Below, piece after piece: positions 1 through 8,167 of a stretch of DNA of 64,000 nucleotides (the stretch's first letter is position 1; the number at the start of each line of letters is the position of its first letter). A program made the translations under genes and the position numbers. Origin of the DNA: Rhizobium jaguaris (GTDB lineage Bacteria; Pseudomonadota; Alphaproteobacteria; Rhizobiales; Rhizobiaceae). The notes under the pieces were generated by a model, which worked only from the letters and a program-made list of their open reading frames with translations, did not search any database and had not been told where the DNA came from. The DNA lies in contig NZ_CP032695.1 of the NCBI RefSeq assembly GCF_003627755.1, positions 1,302,001-1,366,000 on the forward strand. Direction: 5' to 3'.

Positions 1-295
1 ACAGGCAGGACCTTGGTCTGATGGAGAACAAAGAACGGCGAGGGCGGGCAACGTCGAGGCCGGCGATCAAATCGCGCCGCACAGATAGGCCGGAGCACCG
101 CCACGTCCGGGTGACCGTAGATCCATTCAAAGCGATATGAAGTCATAGGCTTCAATAGCGCGTGCCAACAGGATTCCGTGAACGATGCCGGCTGTCGATG
201 TGTACAACAAGTGACCATGTCACCTGAGTGCAATCGATTGGAGATAATAAAGTAGTCCGATAGTTGGTTTGGCTTATGCATTTATCGAGGTTGAG
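1..295. other. Upstream stretch without a recognised gene
   Basis: I see no convincing coding sequence, RNA gene or repeat here. The only long open frame runs antisense across the next gene and has no ribosome binding site or recognisable domain. The last few tens of bases are AT-richer than the surroundings and presumably carry the promoter of the following gene. Confidence 0.4.
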
Positions 296-712
296 ATGAG
301 TAATCGGGCAAATAAGATACTTCCCCACCATCGGTTTTCGCATTCTCTCGGAGCGCCTTTGGCTCGGGTGCAAGGAGAGATAGCGCATGTGTTCGAGGCC
401 CCTGAGAACCACCACGGTGCAAACCACCAGCATTTCACGGTGAAGATCGAAACGGTCCTGAAGTTTGATGGCGGCGACGCTGATATCAGTGGCCAGACAG
501 TCTTCATTGCCGTGCGTTTTGGCGACAATGAGGGGCTCGACCATGAGATCCCCGATCTGAAAGCAGGCGAACCCATCGAGCTGCAGGGAGAGTATATTTC
601 CATCGCTTCAGCCTATCCCACTGAAGACAACAGCAACCCGGTACTGCCGGTCCTTCACTTCACACACCATCCTGTAGGGTATGTGCTGTATGAAGGCGTG
701 CACTATAGCTGA
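296..712 (+). CDS. DUF3465-like hypothetical protein
   Basis: A small protein of 138 residues. The middle reads like the DUF3465 family: a 'GEI..VFE' strand, a 'HQHFTVKI' segment, 'GQTVFIA', 'GEPIELQGEY' and a closing 'LHFTHHPVGY' motif, which resembles the family's usual 'HWTHHDP.G' ending. That pattern suggests a small beta-rich (OB-like) domain; its biochemical function is unknown. Unlike many members there is no obvious signal peptide. I chose ATG 296 because GAGG lies seven bases upstream; a TTG at 269 would add nine residues but has no good binding site. It stands alone between unrelated genes. Confidence 0.7.
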   Translation: MSNRANKILPHHRFSHSLGAPLARVQGEIAHVFEAPENHHGANHQHFTVKIETVLKFDGGDADISGQTVFIAVRFGDNEGLDHEIPDLKAGEPIELQGEYISIASAYPTEDNSNPVLPVLHFTHHPVGYVLYEGVHYS

Positions 713-877
713 CACCAGGCGTTCGCCTCGGTCTCAGCTGGAGAGACTCCAGTCGTCGCCCAAGAGGCCCGATGACGGCGTCTCCTATCGTGCTGACCAC
801 GCTTGACTCAATCATCATTTCTGCGACCGTGGGAAGACAATGTTGCGTCTGGTTTCTGCGGTAGAAAGGCTAATCGT

Positions 878-1912
878 ATGAACGAATTTTGGTCATTTCG
901 CTTCATGCGCTTTTTTTCGACGATTTTGATCGCAACGGTTGCCATAGCCTTTTCGCCGGCGTCAGCTGTTTTTGCACTTGATGCGGCTTCGCAAGCGAAA
1001 GCCCCGAATAGCCAGATCGAAAAACTCATCGGAACGCTGCGTCAGAACTATGACGGCGCCCAGAGCCTTCGCCAGCGGCGCGCCGCCTTCGAAAAGCTTA
1101 TGGCGTCTACGCCGGATCCGAAGCGTGTCCAGATCCGTCATGTCAATGCCAACGGTGTCGAGGCTGACCTGATATGGCCCGCGCGGTTGCACCATCCGAT
1201 CGGCCGGCGCGCGATCCTCTATCTGCATGGAGGCGGCTACTACAGCGGCTCGCTGAGGACGCACCGGAATATTGCGGGCTCCCTCGCGAAAGCCGCGTCG
1301 GCCGATGTCCTGCTGGTCGATTATCGCCTGTTGCCGGAACATCCGTTTCCAGCCCAGATCGATGACGCTCTGGCGGCATATCGTTGGCTTCTGGCTGAAG
1401 GATACAGGCCTGAGAACGTGGTGATCGCTGGAGAATCCGTAGGCGGAACCCTGGCAATTGAAGTTACGCTTAACCAGCTGCGGATCAACGGACCTTTGCC
1501 GGCGGCCGTGGTCGCGATGAGCCCGGTGACCGATTTCGCCGCAACAGGCGCGTCCATCACCACAAACGCCGAGAACGATCCGTTTATGGGCAAGGCCGAG
1601 CTGGAGGCCATCCGCAACGTCTATCTTGGCGACAAATCTCCGGACGATCCCGAGCGATCGCCGCTTTACGCCGATATGACCGGCTTTCCACCGCTACTCT
1701 TGCAGGTTGGTTCGCGGGAGACGCTGCTCGACGATACTCTCCGGCTCGAAGACAAGGCGCGCAAGGCAGGAGTCCACGTGAAGGCGGAAGTTTGGCCGGG
1801 CATGATCCATCAGTGGCAGATCTTCCCGTTCTGGATTGACGATGCGCGCAAGTCGAACGAAAAAGTAGCCGCGTTTGCCATTTCCCACTTTGCGGACCGG
1901 CCCGCGGAATAG
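878..1912 (+). CDS. Secreted alpha/beta hydrolase (HSL-type esterase)
   Basis: A serine esterase/lipase of the hormone-sensitive-lipase family, 344 residues. The oxyanion motif HGGG is at residues 117-120, the nucleophile elbow G-E-S-V-G-G puts the catalytic serine at 187, an acidic residue lies near 285, and the catalytic histidine is His311 in 'GMIHQW'. The N-terminus carries a hydrophobic stretch ending in 'SPASAVFA', so export to the periplasm is likely. That is less usual for this family, whose members are often cytoplasmic. ATG 878 or ATG 905 could be the start; 905 gives a compact signal peptide. The natural substrate, probably a short acyl ester, cannot be told from sequence. Confidence 0.85.
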   Translation: MNEFWSFRFMRFFSTILIATVAIAFSPASAVFALDAASQAKAPNSQIEKLIGTLRQNYDGAQSLRQRRAAFEKLMASTPDPKRVQIRHVNANGVEADLIWPARLHHPIGRRAILYLHGGGYYSGSLRTHRNIAGSLAKAASADVLLVDYRLLPEHPFPAQIDDALAAYRWLLAEGYRPENVVIAGESVGGTLAIEVTLNQLRINGPLPAAVVAMSPVTDFAATGASITTNAENDPFMGKAELEAIRNVYLGDKSPDDPERSPLYADMTGFPPLLLQVGSRETLLDDTLRLEDKARKAGVHVKAEVWPGMIHQWQIFPFWIDDARKSNEKVAAFAISHFADRPAE

Positions 1913-2118
1913 ACATCACAAATCCATGCTTAATGGCAAACGTTCCCGCGGCTCGTCAGACTGCGGCGGCGCGTCGAGATGTGACGCCATAGGCAGAACG
2001 CAATCAAGGTGCCTCAATGCCAAGACGCTTCAACTATCACTATCGGTACGCTGCGGATGCTCACGGCAGGCCGTTTGAAGTCTGCCGTGTCGATGAAGGT
2101 CGTTTGTCGCATATGACG

Positions 2119-2412
2119 TCAACGCGGCGGTTTGTCGTCGCGCCTTATCTTTTGCGCATCCAGATAGCCGTGCTCGAATGCCTTGGCGCGACTGCTACCT
2201 TCGGGATAGGGATTTTTATTGTCCGCAGCCTCCCTGTTTCCAGCTTCCGCTCCACGCTCATAGGCGGCCTCATCGCCATCTTCTGCGTCAGCGTCATTCC
2301 CTAGATTTTCCCTGTCCAGCTCGGGCGGATTCGCCGAGGGCGGCTGAATGGGATTTGGCAGCCCCGCTTCCGGCGCGGGCACCGGGGGCGACGTCGGATC
2401 ATATTTTGCCAT
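2119..2412 (-). CDS. Small acidic protein with Rmf/CrpP-like C-terminus
   Basis: A protein of 97 residues. The first half is proline-rich and low complexity ('SPPVPAPEAGLPNPIQPP'), followed by an acidic linker. The C-terminal part has the spacing of the ribosome modulation factor/CrpP fold: 'AYERGAEAGNREAA', then 'NPYPEGSSRAKAFEHGYLDAQ'. In that family the small domain binds ribosomes or nucleic acid and is used in stationary phase, so a ribosome-associated role is an inference. The start at 2412 is supported by GGGAGG nine to ten bases upstream. It is a single gene; a plus-strand open frame overlapping it (from 2017) has no homology and is not called. Confidence 0.65.
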   Translation of the reverse strand: MAKYDPTSPPVPAPEAGLPNPIQPPSANPPELDRENLGNDADAEDGDEAAYERGAEAGNREAADNKNPYPEGSSRAKAFEHGYLDAQKIRRDDKPPR

Positions 2413-2585
2413 GGTTTTTCCTCCCGAGAGAAAACGCCATGGCACGGTCGCGGTTCCCTGAGCGATCCCAACTTGCCTCGTCATGTCACCGCTTTTTCAA
2501 AAGCAGCTTAGACCGCAAATTCTCGCCATCCGCAAACGCATCGCGAAAACGGCTTCGATATCCCCGATCGCCGTCGACGCGGCTT

Positions 2586-2780
2586 TCAGTTCTTATCGGT
2601 GGCGTCCCATCGATCCAACTTGAGGGAAAGCTGCAAGCCGCGCGGTAACGGGGGTAAAGGCCGGCCGATGTCGACGCGACGCTTCCAGGCAGCGCGCCGT
2701 TCTTGTTCGCGTTCCCGAAGCGCCTTCGAGACCGCTACAAAGGCCATGGCGCGCTCTATGACTTGTTCCGATTTCGTCAT
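2586..2780 (-). CDS. Small basic hypothetical protein
   Basis: A protein of 64 residues beginning 'MTKSEQVIERAMAF', with an Arg/Glu-rich, probably helical centre ('LREREQERRAAWKRR') and a Pro/Leu-rich end. No family is recognised. The start at 2780 has GGAGGT at ideal spacing; upstream ATGs at 2792 and 2813 would place that binding site inside or after the start. The Shine-Dalgarno sequence is the main reason to believe it is expressed. Confidence 0.5.
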   Translation of the reverse strand: MTKSEQVIERAMAFVAVSKALREREQERRAAWKRRVDIGRPLPPLPRGLQLSLKLDRWDATDKN

Positions 2781-2882
2781 GGATACCTCCATATGTTCAC
2801 TATATGTTCTCATAATGGATGGTAACAGTCAAGCCGGCGATAAAATGCCCTTATCGCCGCGGATCGGGACGTGGGATCGGTC

Positions 2883-5291
2883 TCAAACCACTTCGATTTT
2901 GAAATCCGCGTCTTCCCACCGCTGTGTATCCGTCCAGAAGATCGTGAAGACGATCGTGCCCGGGCCGAGCGTCTTCGTCGGCAGGTCACAGATGTGAGTG
3001 CCGAAGTCCGTATCACGGCACTGGCTGTCGGTGAAGCTTGCCCATCCGTCGGTAGACCAGTGCACCAGGGCAGGCTCGGGCAGTTCGATGCGCAGGGCGC
3101 GGCCTGCCGGCATTTGGGCGCGCTTGTTGGTCGGGCGCCAGGCGAAGGGCGCGGGTGCCGGCTTTGCGCCCACGTAGCGGGCAAAGGTCTGGGGCGGCAT
3201 ATCGAAAATCACGCCGTCGCGGATCGAGCGCAGCAGCTTGATGTGTTCCGCATGAGCCCAGACCAAGGGCATGGCGCTGCCGGAGGGGCGGCCGAGAAAA
3301 AGCTCGCGTTCCGGTACGTCGTCGCTGTCCCATATCTGCTCGGGCAGGAGTCCGCCCTCGCTTGCAGAGGCTTCCAGCGCCGCCAACAGGCGCCGCGCCT
3401 CGTCCGGTCGCCCGGCGGCAAGTTCATAGTGAGCGCGCTCGCCGGTCAAGAGCGGCCAGAGCCTTCCGACACCGCTGCCGGCAAAGGGCGCGCCGCCGAT
3501 GCGCTCGCCGTAGCCGTCGTCATTGTAGCGGTACCAATAGGGTCCGGCGGGAAGGTCGCGCCGCAATTCCGCATCGATCGCCGCGACGGTGCCGAGGATG
3601 CGCGGATCGTCGGCGGCCCTGAGGCCGAACCGCACCAGCGCCAAGGCATCGGGACTGATAAGCAGGTCTGCCTCCACGACTTCATTCCCGTCGTCGCGAT
3701 TGCGGATTGGGATGAAGTCGCGCCCGAGCGACGAGCTGCTGTCCGTGGCCGAGGCGATGCGCACGTAATAGCCGTCGATGCCGAGACCGCGCGACAGTTC
3801 GGTATCGGTGGCATAGGTCCATTCCTCTATGCGCTCGTTCCAGCCGTCGGCCACCTCGCGCAGATATTGCGCCGTCGCCAGCCGACCGGCGGATTCCACC
3901 GCATCGGCCGCCGCGAGCAAGCCGGCGATCTCGACGGCGAGCGTGAACGGCGAGTAGCCGGCATCCTCCTCCCAGCGATCCTGCTGGGTGGCGGGACCGT
4001 TTCTGACGATATAGGCCGCGGCGGCCTCCATCATCGGCAGGTATCGGTCGCTCTCCGACGCGTCGATCGCGCCTGCGCGGAGCAACATATCATAGAGCAG
4101 GATGGGAAAGGCCGTCTCGTCCATCTGGATGCCGTGCCAATAGGGTCGGCCGTCGAGCCAGGCATTCTGTACCCAATGGCCATCCGCCTCTTGGATAGCC
4201 GAGAGATAGTCAAGCACGGAGCGCGCGTCAGTCTTGGCGCCTGCGGCAAGCAGCGCGCCGGCCGTTTCCACCAGATCACGCGTCCAAACCAAATGATAGC
4301 CGCCGAGATCATCGTCGCCCTTGTTGAAGCCCCACGGGATCGAAAGGCTGGCAATGATGGCGCCGGATGCATCATCCCGGTGGGTGGCGAGCACGCCGGT
4401 GCTGACGCGGTAGCGGTTGAGCTGGCTGGGGTCATGCGGCTCATCCAGGGCAAGCAGGCTGGCCTGCCACTCCCGCCAGCCGCTACGATAGTGCTTGAGC
4501 GCCGGCTTGAGGCCCTGTTCCAGGCTGAGGACGGCACGGAAGGCAGCCTCCTCGGGCTGGGTTCCGAAGCCGATGGCGATCAGCGCGCGCCCTTCGTTCG
4601 CCTCAATGTCGAGCGTCCCCGACAGCGCGACATTGCCGGACGCGGCATAGCGGTACTCCTCCTTCAGCCCTTCGCCGCGCGACAGCGTCTGCCAACCGTC
4701 GGAGAAGCCGACATAGCCGACAGAACGCGCAAGCCAGGGCACAGAGGCTGCGACCGCGAGCGCCCGCCCGGAACCCTCGGCAAAAAGCATCGGCCTGCCT
4801 TTGAAATCGCCGTGCCAGCCGGTGTTATCGGCGCCGCCGTTGACGAGATGCGGCGCCATGAGGGTATGCAGCCGGTAATCGGAGAGATCACCGATGAGCG
4901 CCTGGAAGCGGACGTCCTGCAGCACCACCTCACGCTCCGGGTCCGAAAGGATGGTTTTGGTGATGCGATAGCGACCGTCGCGGGCGGTATTGACGAGGCG
5001 GAACGCCGGGACGCCGTCTTCGATCGCCTGCACGCGATGATCGGCGTCGCGCTTTTCTTCGGAAAAATAGCCGTCAGCCGTCACAATGAAACCGAAATCG
5101 CGAACGCAGGCCATATCGAGCCGCGGCGCGTAGATCTCGTTGAGGATGCCATGGCTCGCCGTGAACCAAACGTTGCTTGCCGTGCTGACGGCGGTGCCGA
5201 CCGCGCTCTTGTCACTTGAAGTCCAGCGAGGCTCGATGCCGGGGGCACCAGGCGGGACTATGGAACCGGGTGGCAGTGTCGGAAAGGCCAA
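2883..5291 (-). CDS. GH15 glucoamylase/glucodextranase-type glucosidase
   Basis: A glycoside hydrolase of 802 residues. The N-terminal third is the beta-sandwich domain typical of bacterial glucoamylases. The (alpha/alpha)6 catalytic domain follows, with 'GGYHLVWTRDLVE', 'WHGIQMDETAFPI', 'WEEDAGYSPFT' (expected general acid Glu) and 'LLPEQIWD' (expected base Glu). A final beta domain of about 110 residues extends beyond the catalytic part. The enzyme should release glucose from the non-reducing ends of alpha-glucans. No signal peptide is visible, so it probably acts on internal glucan. The start is TTG at 5291, chosen because GGAGG sits eight bases upstream. It is divergent from the glucokinase-like gene at 5451, which could phosphorylate the released glucose. 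Confidence 0.9.
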   Translation of the reverse strand: MAFPTLPPGSIVPPGAPGIEPRWTSSDKSAVGTAVSTASNVWFTASHGILNEIYAPRLDMACVRDFGFIVTADGYFSEEKRDADHRVQAIEDGVPAFRLVNTARDGRYRITKTILSDPEREVVLQDVRFQALIGDLSDYRLHTLMAPHLVNGGADNTGWHGDFKGRPMLFAEGSGRALAVAASVPWLARSVGYVGFSDGWQTLSRGEGLKEEYRYAASGNVALSGTLDIEANEGRALIAIGFGTQPEEAAFRAVLSLEQGLKPALKHYRSGWREWQASLLALDEPHDPSQLNRYRVSTGVLATHRDDASGAIIASLSIPWGFNKGDDDLGGYHLVWTRDLVETAGALLAAGAKTDARSVLDYLSAIQEADGHWVQNAWLDGRPYWHGIQMDETAFPILLYDMLLRAGAIDASESDRYLPMMEAAAAYIVRNGPATQQDRWEEDAGYSPFTLAVEIAGLLAAADAVESAGRLATAQYLREVADGWNERIEEWTYATDTELSRGLGIDGYYVRIASATDSSSSLGRDFIPIRNRDDGNEVVEADLLISPDALALVRFGLRAADDPRILGTVAAIDAELRRDLPAGPYWYRYNDDGYGERIGGAPFAGSGVGRLWPLLTGERAHYELAAGRPDEARRLLAALEASASEGGLLPEQIWDSDDVPERELFLGRPSGSAMPLVWAHAEHIKLLRSIRDGVIFDMPPQTFARYVGAKPAPAPFAWRPTNKRAQMPAGRALRIELPEPALVHWSTDGWASFTDSQCRDTDFGTHICDLPTKTLGPGTIVFTIFWTDTQRWEDADFKIEVV

Positions 5292-5450
5292 GTGTCGATC
5301 CTCCGCTTAGTATGCGCTCCTCTTCGGTGAGCCATCCTGGATTGAATTTAAGCGATCCGCAATACGCCTGGACTTGACAGCCAATGCTAATGTTGCGCCC
5401 GATGGAGCGTGGGAACGATTGAGGGCACGGCCCTGAGAGGAGCGTAAAGC

Positions 5451-6194
5451 ATGGCTGACATAACTGAAGCACCGGCAGCGGAGCAAACACGCCACCATGG
5501 CAAGCCGAAGACGCACGCCGCGCCGGCCAGCCGCACCGTGCTCGCCGTGGATATCGGCGGGTCACATGTCAAGGTGGAACTCAGCAGCGGCACGGAGCGG
5601 CGTGCGGTCGCATCAGGGGACCAGATGACGGCGGCCAAGATGGTGGCGGCACTGCGCGATCTCACGGCCGACTGGCACTATGACGTTGTCGCCATGGGAT
5701 ACCCTGGACCTGTGGTCGCACATCGCGCCGCTGCCGATCCATTCAACCTTGGGCCGGGATGGAAGGATTTCGATTTCGAATCGGCCCTCGGCCGGCCCGT
5801 GCGGATGGTCAACGACGCGTTGATGCAGGCGATCGGCAGCTACGACGCGGGCCGCATGCTCTTCCTCGGTCTTGGCACCGGCCTCGGCTCGGCCATGATC
5901 GCCGAGAACGTTTGCATGCCCCTGGAATTGGCGCACATGCCCTACCGGAAGGCGACCTTCGAGGATTATGTCGGCGAACGCGGCCTGGAACGTCGTGGCA
6001 AGGGCAAATGGCGAAAATCGGTATTCGACGTTGCCGAGCGCTTGGGCAAGGCCCTGCTGCCGGACTATATCGTCATCGGCGGCGGCAACGTCGAACGGCT
6101 GAAGGAACTGCCGTCAAAGTGCCGACGCGGCAATAACGACAACGCCTTCCGTGGTGGTTTCCGGGTCTGGCTGGATGACCGCCTGCACATCTAA
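5451..6194 (+). CDS. ROK-family polyphosphate glucokinase-like protein
   Basis: A sugar kinase of 247 residues in the ROK family. The phosphate-binding signature 'AVDIGGSHVKVE' follows a 30-residue Ala/Pro-rich leader. The catalytic 'MVNDALMQAIG' and the adenosine motif 'LGLGTGLGSAMI' follow, with 'VIGGGNVERL' near the end. The ROK zinc-binding cysteine motif is absent. Together with the short length this resembles polyphosphate/ATP glucokinases rather than NagC-type repressors. ATG 5451 follows GAGAGGAG. It is divergently transcribed from the glucoamylase, 159 bp apart, so a shared promoter region is plausible. Phosphoryl donor and sugar specificity are inferred. Confidence 0.8.
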   Translation: MADITEAPAAEQTRHHGKPKTHAAPASRTVLAVDIGGSHVKVELSSGTERRAVASGDQMTAAKMVAALRDLTADWHYDVVAMGYPGPVVAHRAAADPFNLGPGWKDFDFESALGRPVRMVNDALMQAIGSYDAGRMLFLGLGTGLGSAMIAENVCMPLELAHMPYRKATFEDYVGERGLERRGKGKWRKSVFDVAERLGKALLPDYIVIGGGNVERLKELPSKCRRGNNDNAFRGGFRVWLDDRLHI

Positions 6195-6218
6195 TGGCGG
6201 TGGCTTGCATGCCGTCCG

Positions 6219-6920
6219 TCAAAATTTCTCGACCCAGGGCCTGACTTCCAGTTCCGAGGACCAGGCGCTGCGGTGCTGCCGCAGCAGGTCGATATAGCAT
6301 TGCGCTATGGCATCGGGGTCGAGTGTGCTGTCCGGCCGATCCGGCGGGTCAGGGCGATGTTCGGCGCGCACACCGCCGTCGACCACGACATGGGCCACAT
6401 GGATGCCCTGCGGTGCCAGCTCGCGCGCAGCGCTCTGCGCCAGGCCCCGCAATGCGAACTTGCCCATGGCGAAGGGCGCGGAGAGGGCAAAACCCTTGAT
6501 CCCCGCGGTGGCTCCGGTCAGGAGGATCGCGCCTTTGCCTGCCGGCACCATGCGCTTGGCCGCCTGCTGCACCGTATAGAAGGCGCCCAGCGCCGAGACG
6601 GCGACGGCCTGCTCGACCTGGGAGGGGTCCAGCTCGGCGATGGGGCCGCGAAGGCGACCGCTGGCATTGTAGAGGACGATCTCCGGCGCGCCGATCCGCG
6701 CATCGGTCTCGGCAAAGAGCCGTTCGATCTGGCCGGCGTCGCTGGCGTCGACCGGCAATGCGATGGCACCCGTCTGATCGACCAGCGGTGTCAGCTTGTC
6801 GACATGCCGGGCAGCGATCACGACCGGAATTTCGGCTGCGCGCAGGAGCCGTGTCAGGGATCCGCTGATACCTGGCCCGACACCAATGATGAGCGCGCTG
6901 CGATAAGGGATGTCGATCAT
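6219..6920 (-). CDS. Atypical short-chain dehydrogenase/reductase (Phe-x-x-x-Lys)
   Basis: A Rossmann-fold SDR of 233 residues. The dinucleotide loop is 'GVGPGISGSL' rather than TGxxxGxG. The position of the usual catalytic tyrosine reads 'PFAMGKFALRG', Phe-x-x-x-Lys. The 'GKFALRGLAQSAARELAPQGIHVAHVVVDGGV' region (split here only by eye) matches a known group of divergent SDRs that share this altered active site. NAD(P) binding is therefore likely, but classical dehydrogenase chemistry is doubtful. ATG 6920 has GGAGGTGAAGCC directly upstream. It lies downstream of, and in the same direction as, the CDF exporter at 6995-7945, with 74 bp between them, so co-transcription is possible. Confidence 0.8.
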   Translation of the reverse strand: MIDIPYRSALIIGVGPGISGSLTRLLRAAEIPVVIAARHVDKLTPLVDQTGAIALPVDASDAGQIERLFAETDARIGAPEIVLYNASGRLRGPIAELDPSQVEQAVAVSALGAFYTVQQAAKRMVPAGKGAILLTGATAGIKGFALSAPFAMGKFALRGLAQSAARELAPQGIHVAHVVVDGGVRAEHRPDPPDRPDSTLDPDAIAQCYIDLLRQHRSAWSSELEVRPWVEKF

Positions 6921-6994
6921 GGCTTCACCTCCGGGTGAGTTGGGAACAATATCGGGTTTCGGTACTCGACGCGGCCGGACAAGCCGAACGTCAC

Positions 6995-7945
6995 TCAACA
7001 CGCCTTGGATATATGTTCTGGCGACGGTGCCTTTTCTATCTGCAGTGTCGCGTGTCCGATCTCGAAGCGAGCGTTTATCTCGTCCGCGACGTGATCGATG
7101 AACTCGTCGCCGGGATGGCCGTCCGGCAGTACGAGATGGCAGGTCATGGCAGTCTCGGTCGTGCTCAAAGACCATACATGCAGATCGTGGACGTCGGCGA
7201 CGCCCGGCAGCTCGTGCAGGAAAGCGCGCAACTTGCCGAGGTCCACGTTTGCCGGAACAGCACCCAATGACATGGTAATCGCTCCCGTGAGTAGGCTCCA
7301 GGTGCCGTGGACAATCACGACGCTGATGACCAGAGTCATGAGAGGATCGACCCATATCCAACCGGTTACCAGGATGATCAGGCCGCCGACGACCACGCCC
7401 AGGGACACGAGAGCGTCGGCTGCCATGTGCAGATAGGCTCCGCGAACGTTGAGGTCTCCTTTCCGTCCGGAAGCGAATAACCAGGCACAGAAGCCGTTCA
7501 GTACGATGCCGCATGCGGCAACGATCATCACGGTACCGCCTGCGGCCGGCTGCGGTTCCGCGAAGCGCCGTATCGCCTCCCACGTCAAACCACCTGTCAC
7601 GACGAGCAGGAAGACGGCATTGAACAGAGCGGCAAGGATCGATGTTCCACCAAGCCCGTATGTGAAGCGGTTCGTCGGCTTCCTCCTTGCGAGGACGACT
7701 GCCGCCCAGGCGACGGCAAGTCCGAGCGCGTCCGACAGATTATGGCCCGCGTCGGCAATCAAGGCGACAGAATGGGCGAGCACGCCGTAGAGGACCTCGA
7801 TGACCACGAAGGCGGCGTTGAGGGCGATGCCGAGCGCGAAGGCCTTGCCGAAGTTCTGCGGCACGTGCGCATGCCCAAATTGGCCATGATCGTGGCCGTG
7901 GCCGGCGGTATGGGCGGAATGATCATGATCGTGGGTATGCGTCAT
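6995..7945 (-). CDS. Cation diffusion facilitator (zinc/cadmium/cobalt exporter)
   Basis: An inner-membrane metal/proton antiporter of 316 residues in the CzcD/ZitB group. The N-terminus is very His/Asp-rich (alternating H and D over the first 26 residues), a probable metal buffer. Six membrane segments follow. Paired HxxxD metal sites are visible: 'HNLSD' at about residues 68-72 in TM2 and 'HMAAD' near residue 175 in TM5, the zinc-type signature. A cytoplasmic C-terminal domain with 'HDLHVW' ends the protein. ATG 7945 was chosen because the MerR-type promoter lies just upstream; the longer reading would extend through it. The promoter indicates induction by metal through a MerR-family activator encoded outside the window. 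Confidence 0.92.
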   Translation of the reverse strand: MTHTHDHDHSAHTAGHGHDHGQFGHAHVPQNFGKAFALGIALNAAFVVIEVLYGVLAHSVALIADAGHNLSDALGLAVAWAAVVLARRKPTNRFTYGLGGTSILAALFNAVFLLVVTGGLTWEAIRRFAEPQPAAGGTVMIVAACGIVLNGFCAWLFASGRKGDLNVRGAYLHMAADALVSLGVVVGGLIILVTGWIWVDPLMTLVISVVIVHGTWSLLTGAITMSLGAVPANVDLGKLRAFLHELPGVADVHDLHVWSLSTTETAMTCHLVLPDGHPGDEFIDHVADEINARFEIGHATLQIEKAPSPEHISKAC

Positions 7946-7970
7946 GGCTGTTTCTCTCGATCGCCAAACA

Positions 7971-8001
7971 GGACTACTCCCTCTAGCCACTAGAGGTGCA
8001 A
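7971..8001 (-). promoter_or_regulatory. MerR-type metal-responsive promoter with 19-bp spacer
   Basis: Read on the minus strand: TTGCAC (-35), a 19-bp spacer containing the perfect dyad CTCTAG-TGG-CTAGAG, then TAGTCC (-10). The over-long 19-bp spacer with an embedded dyad is the hallmark of promoters activated by MerR-family regulators (ZntR, CueR, CadR, PbrR). The predicted transcript starts about 20 bases before the CDF start codon. No MerR-family gene is present in this window. Confidence 0.75.
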
Positions 8002-8167
8002 GCAGAATCGTCGCTTCAGTGACCGTAACTGGATCGCCGGCCATTTGTTCGTGGCATCATGAGCTGTGGTGGCATTTACTTTATAACGCGAAAAACTGGC
8101 TGGCACTCCGGAACAAAGCTTGGGAAATATCGTTCAATTCTGTTGGCTTCACATCGGAGATGTGTCG

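Noticed and set aside
2017..2304. Plus-strand frame of 95 codons starting with ATG
   Set aside because: It overlaps the better supported Rmf/CrpP-like gene on the minus strand and shows no family resemblance.
2871..5219. A 782-codon open frame antisense to the glucoamylase
   Set aside because: It mirrors the GH15 gene exactly, has no recognisable domain, and its length is explained by high GC and codon bias on the other strand.
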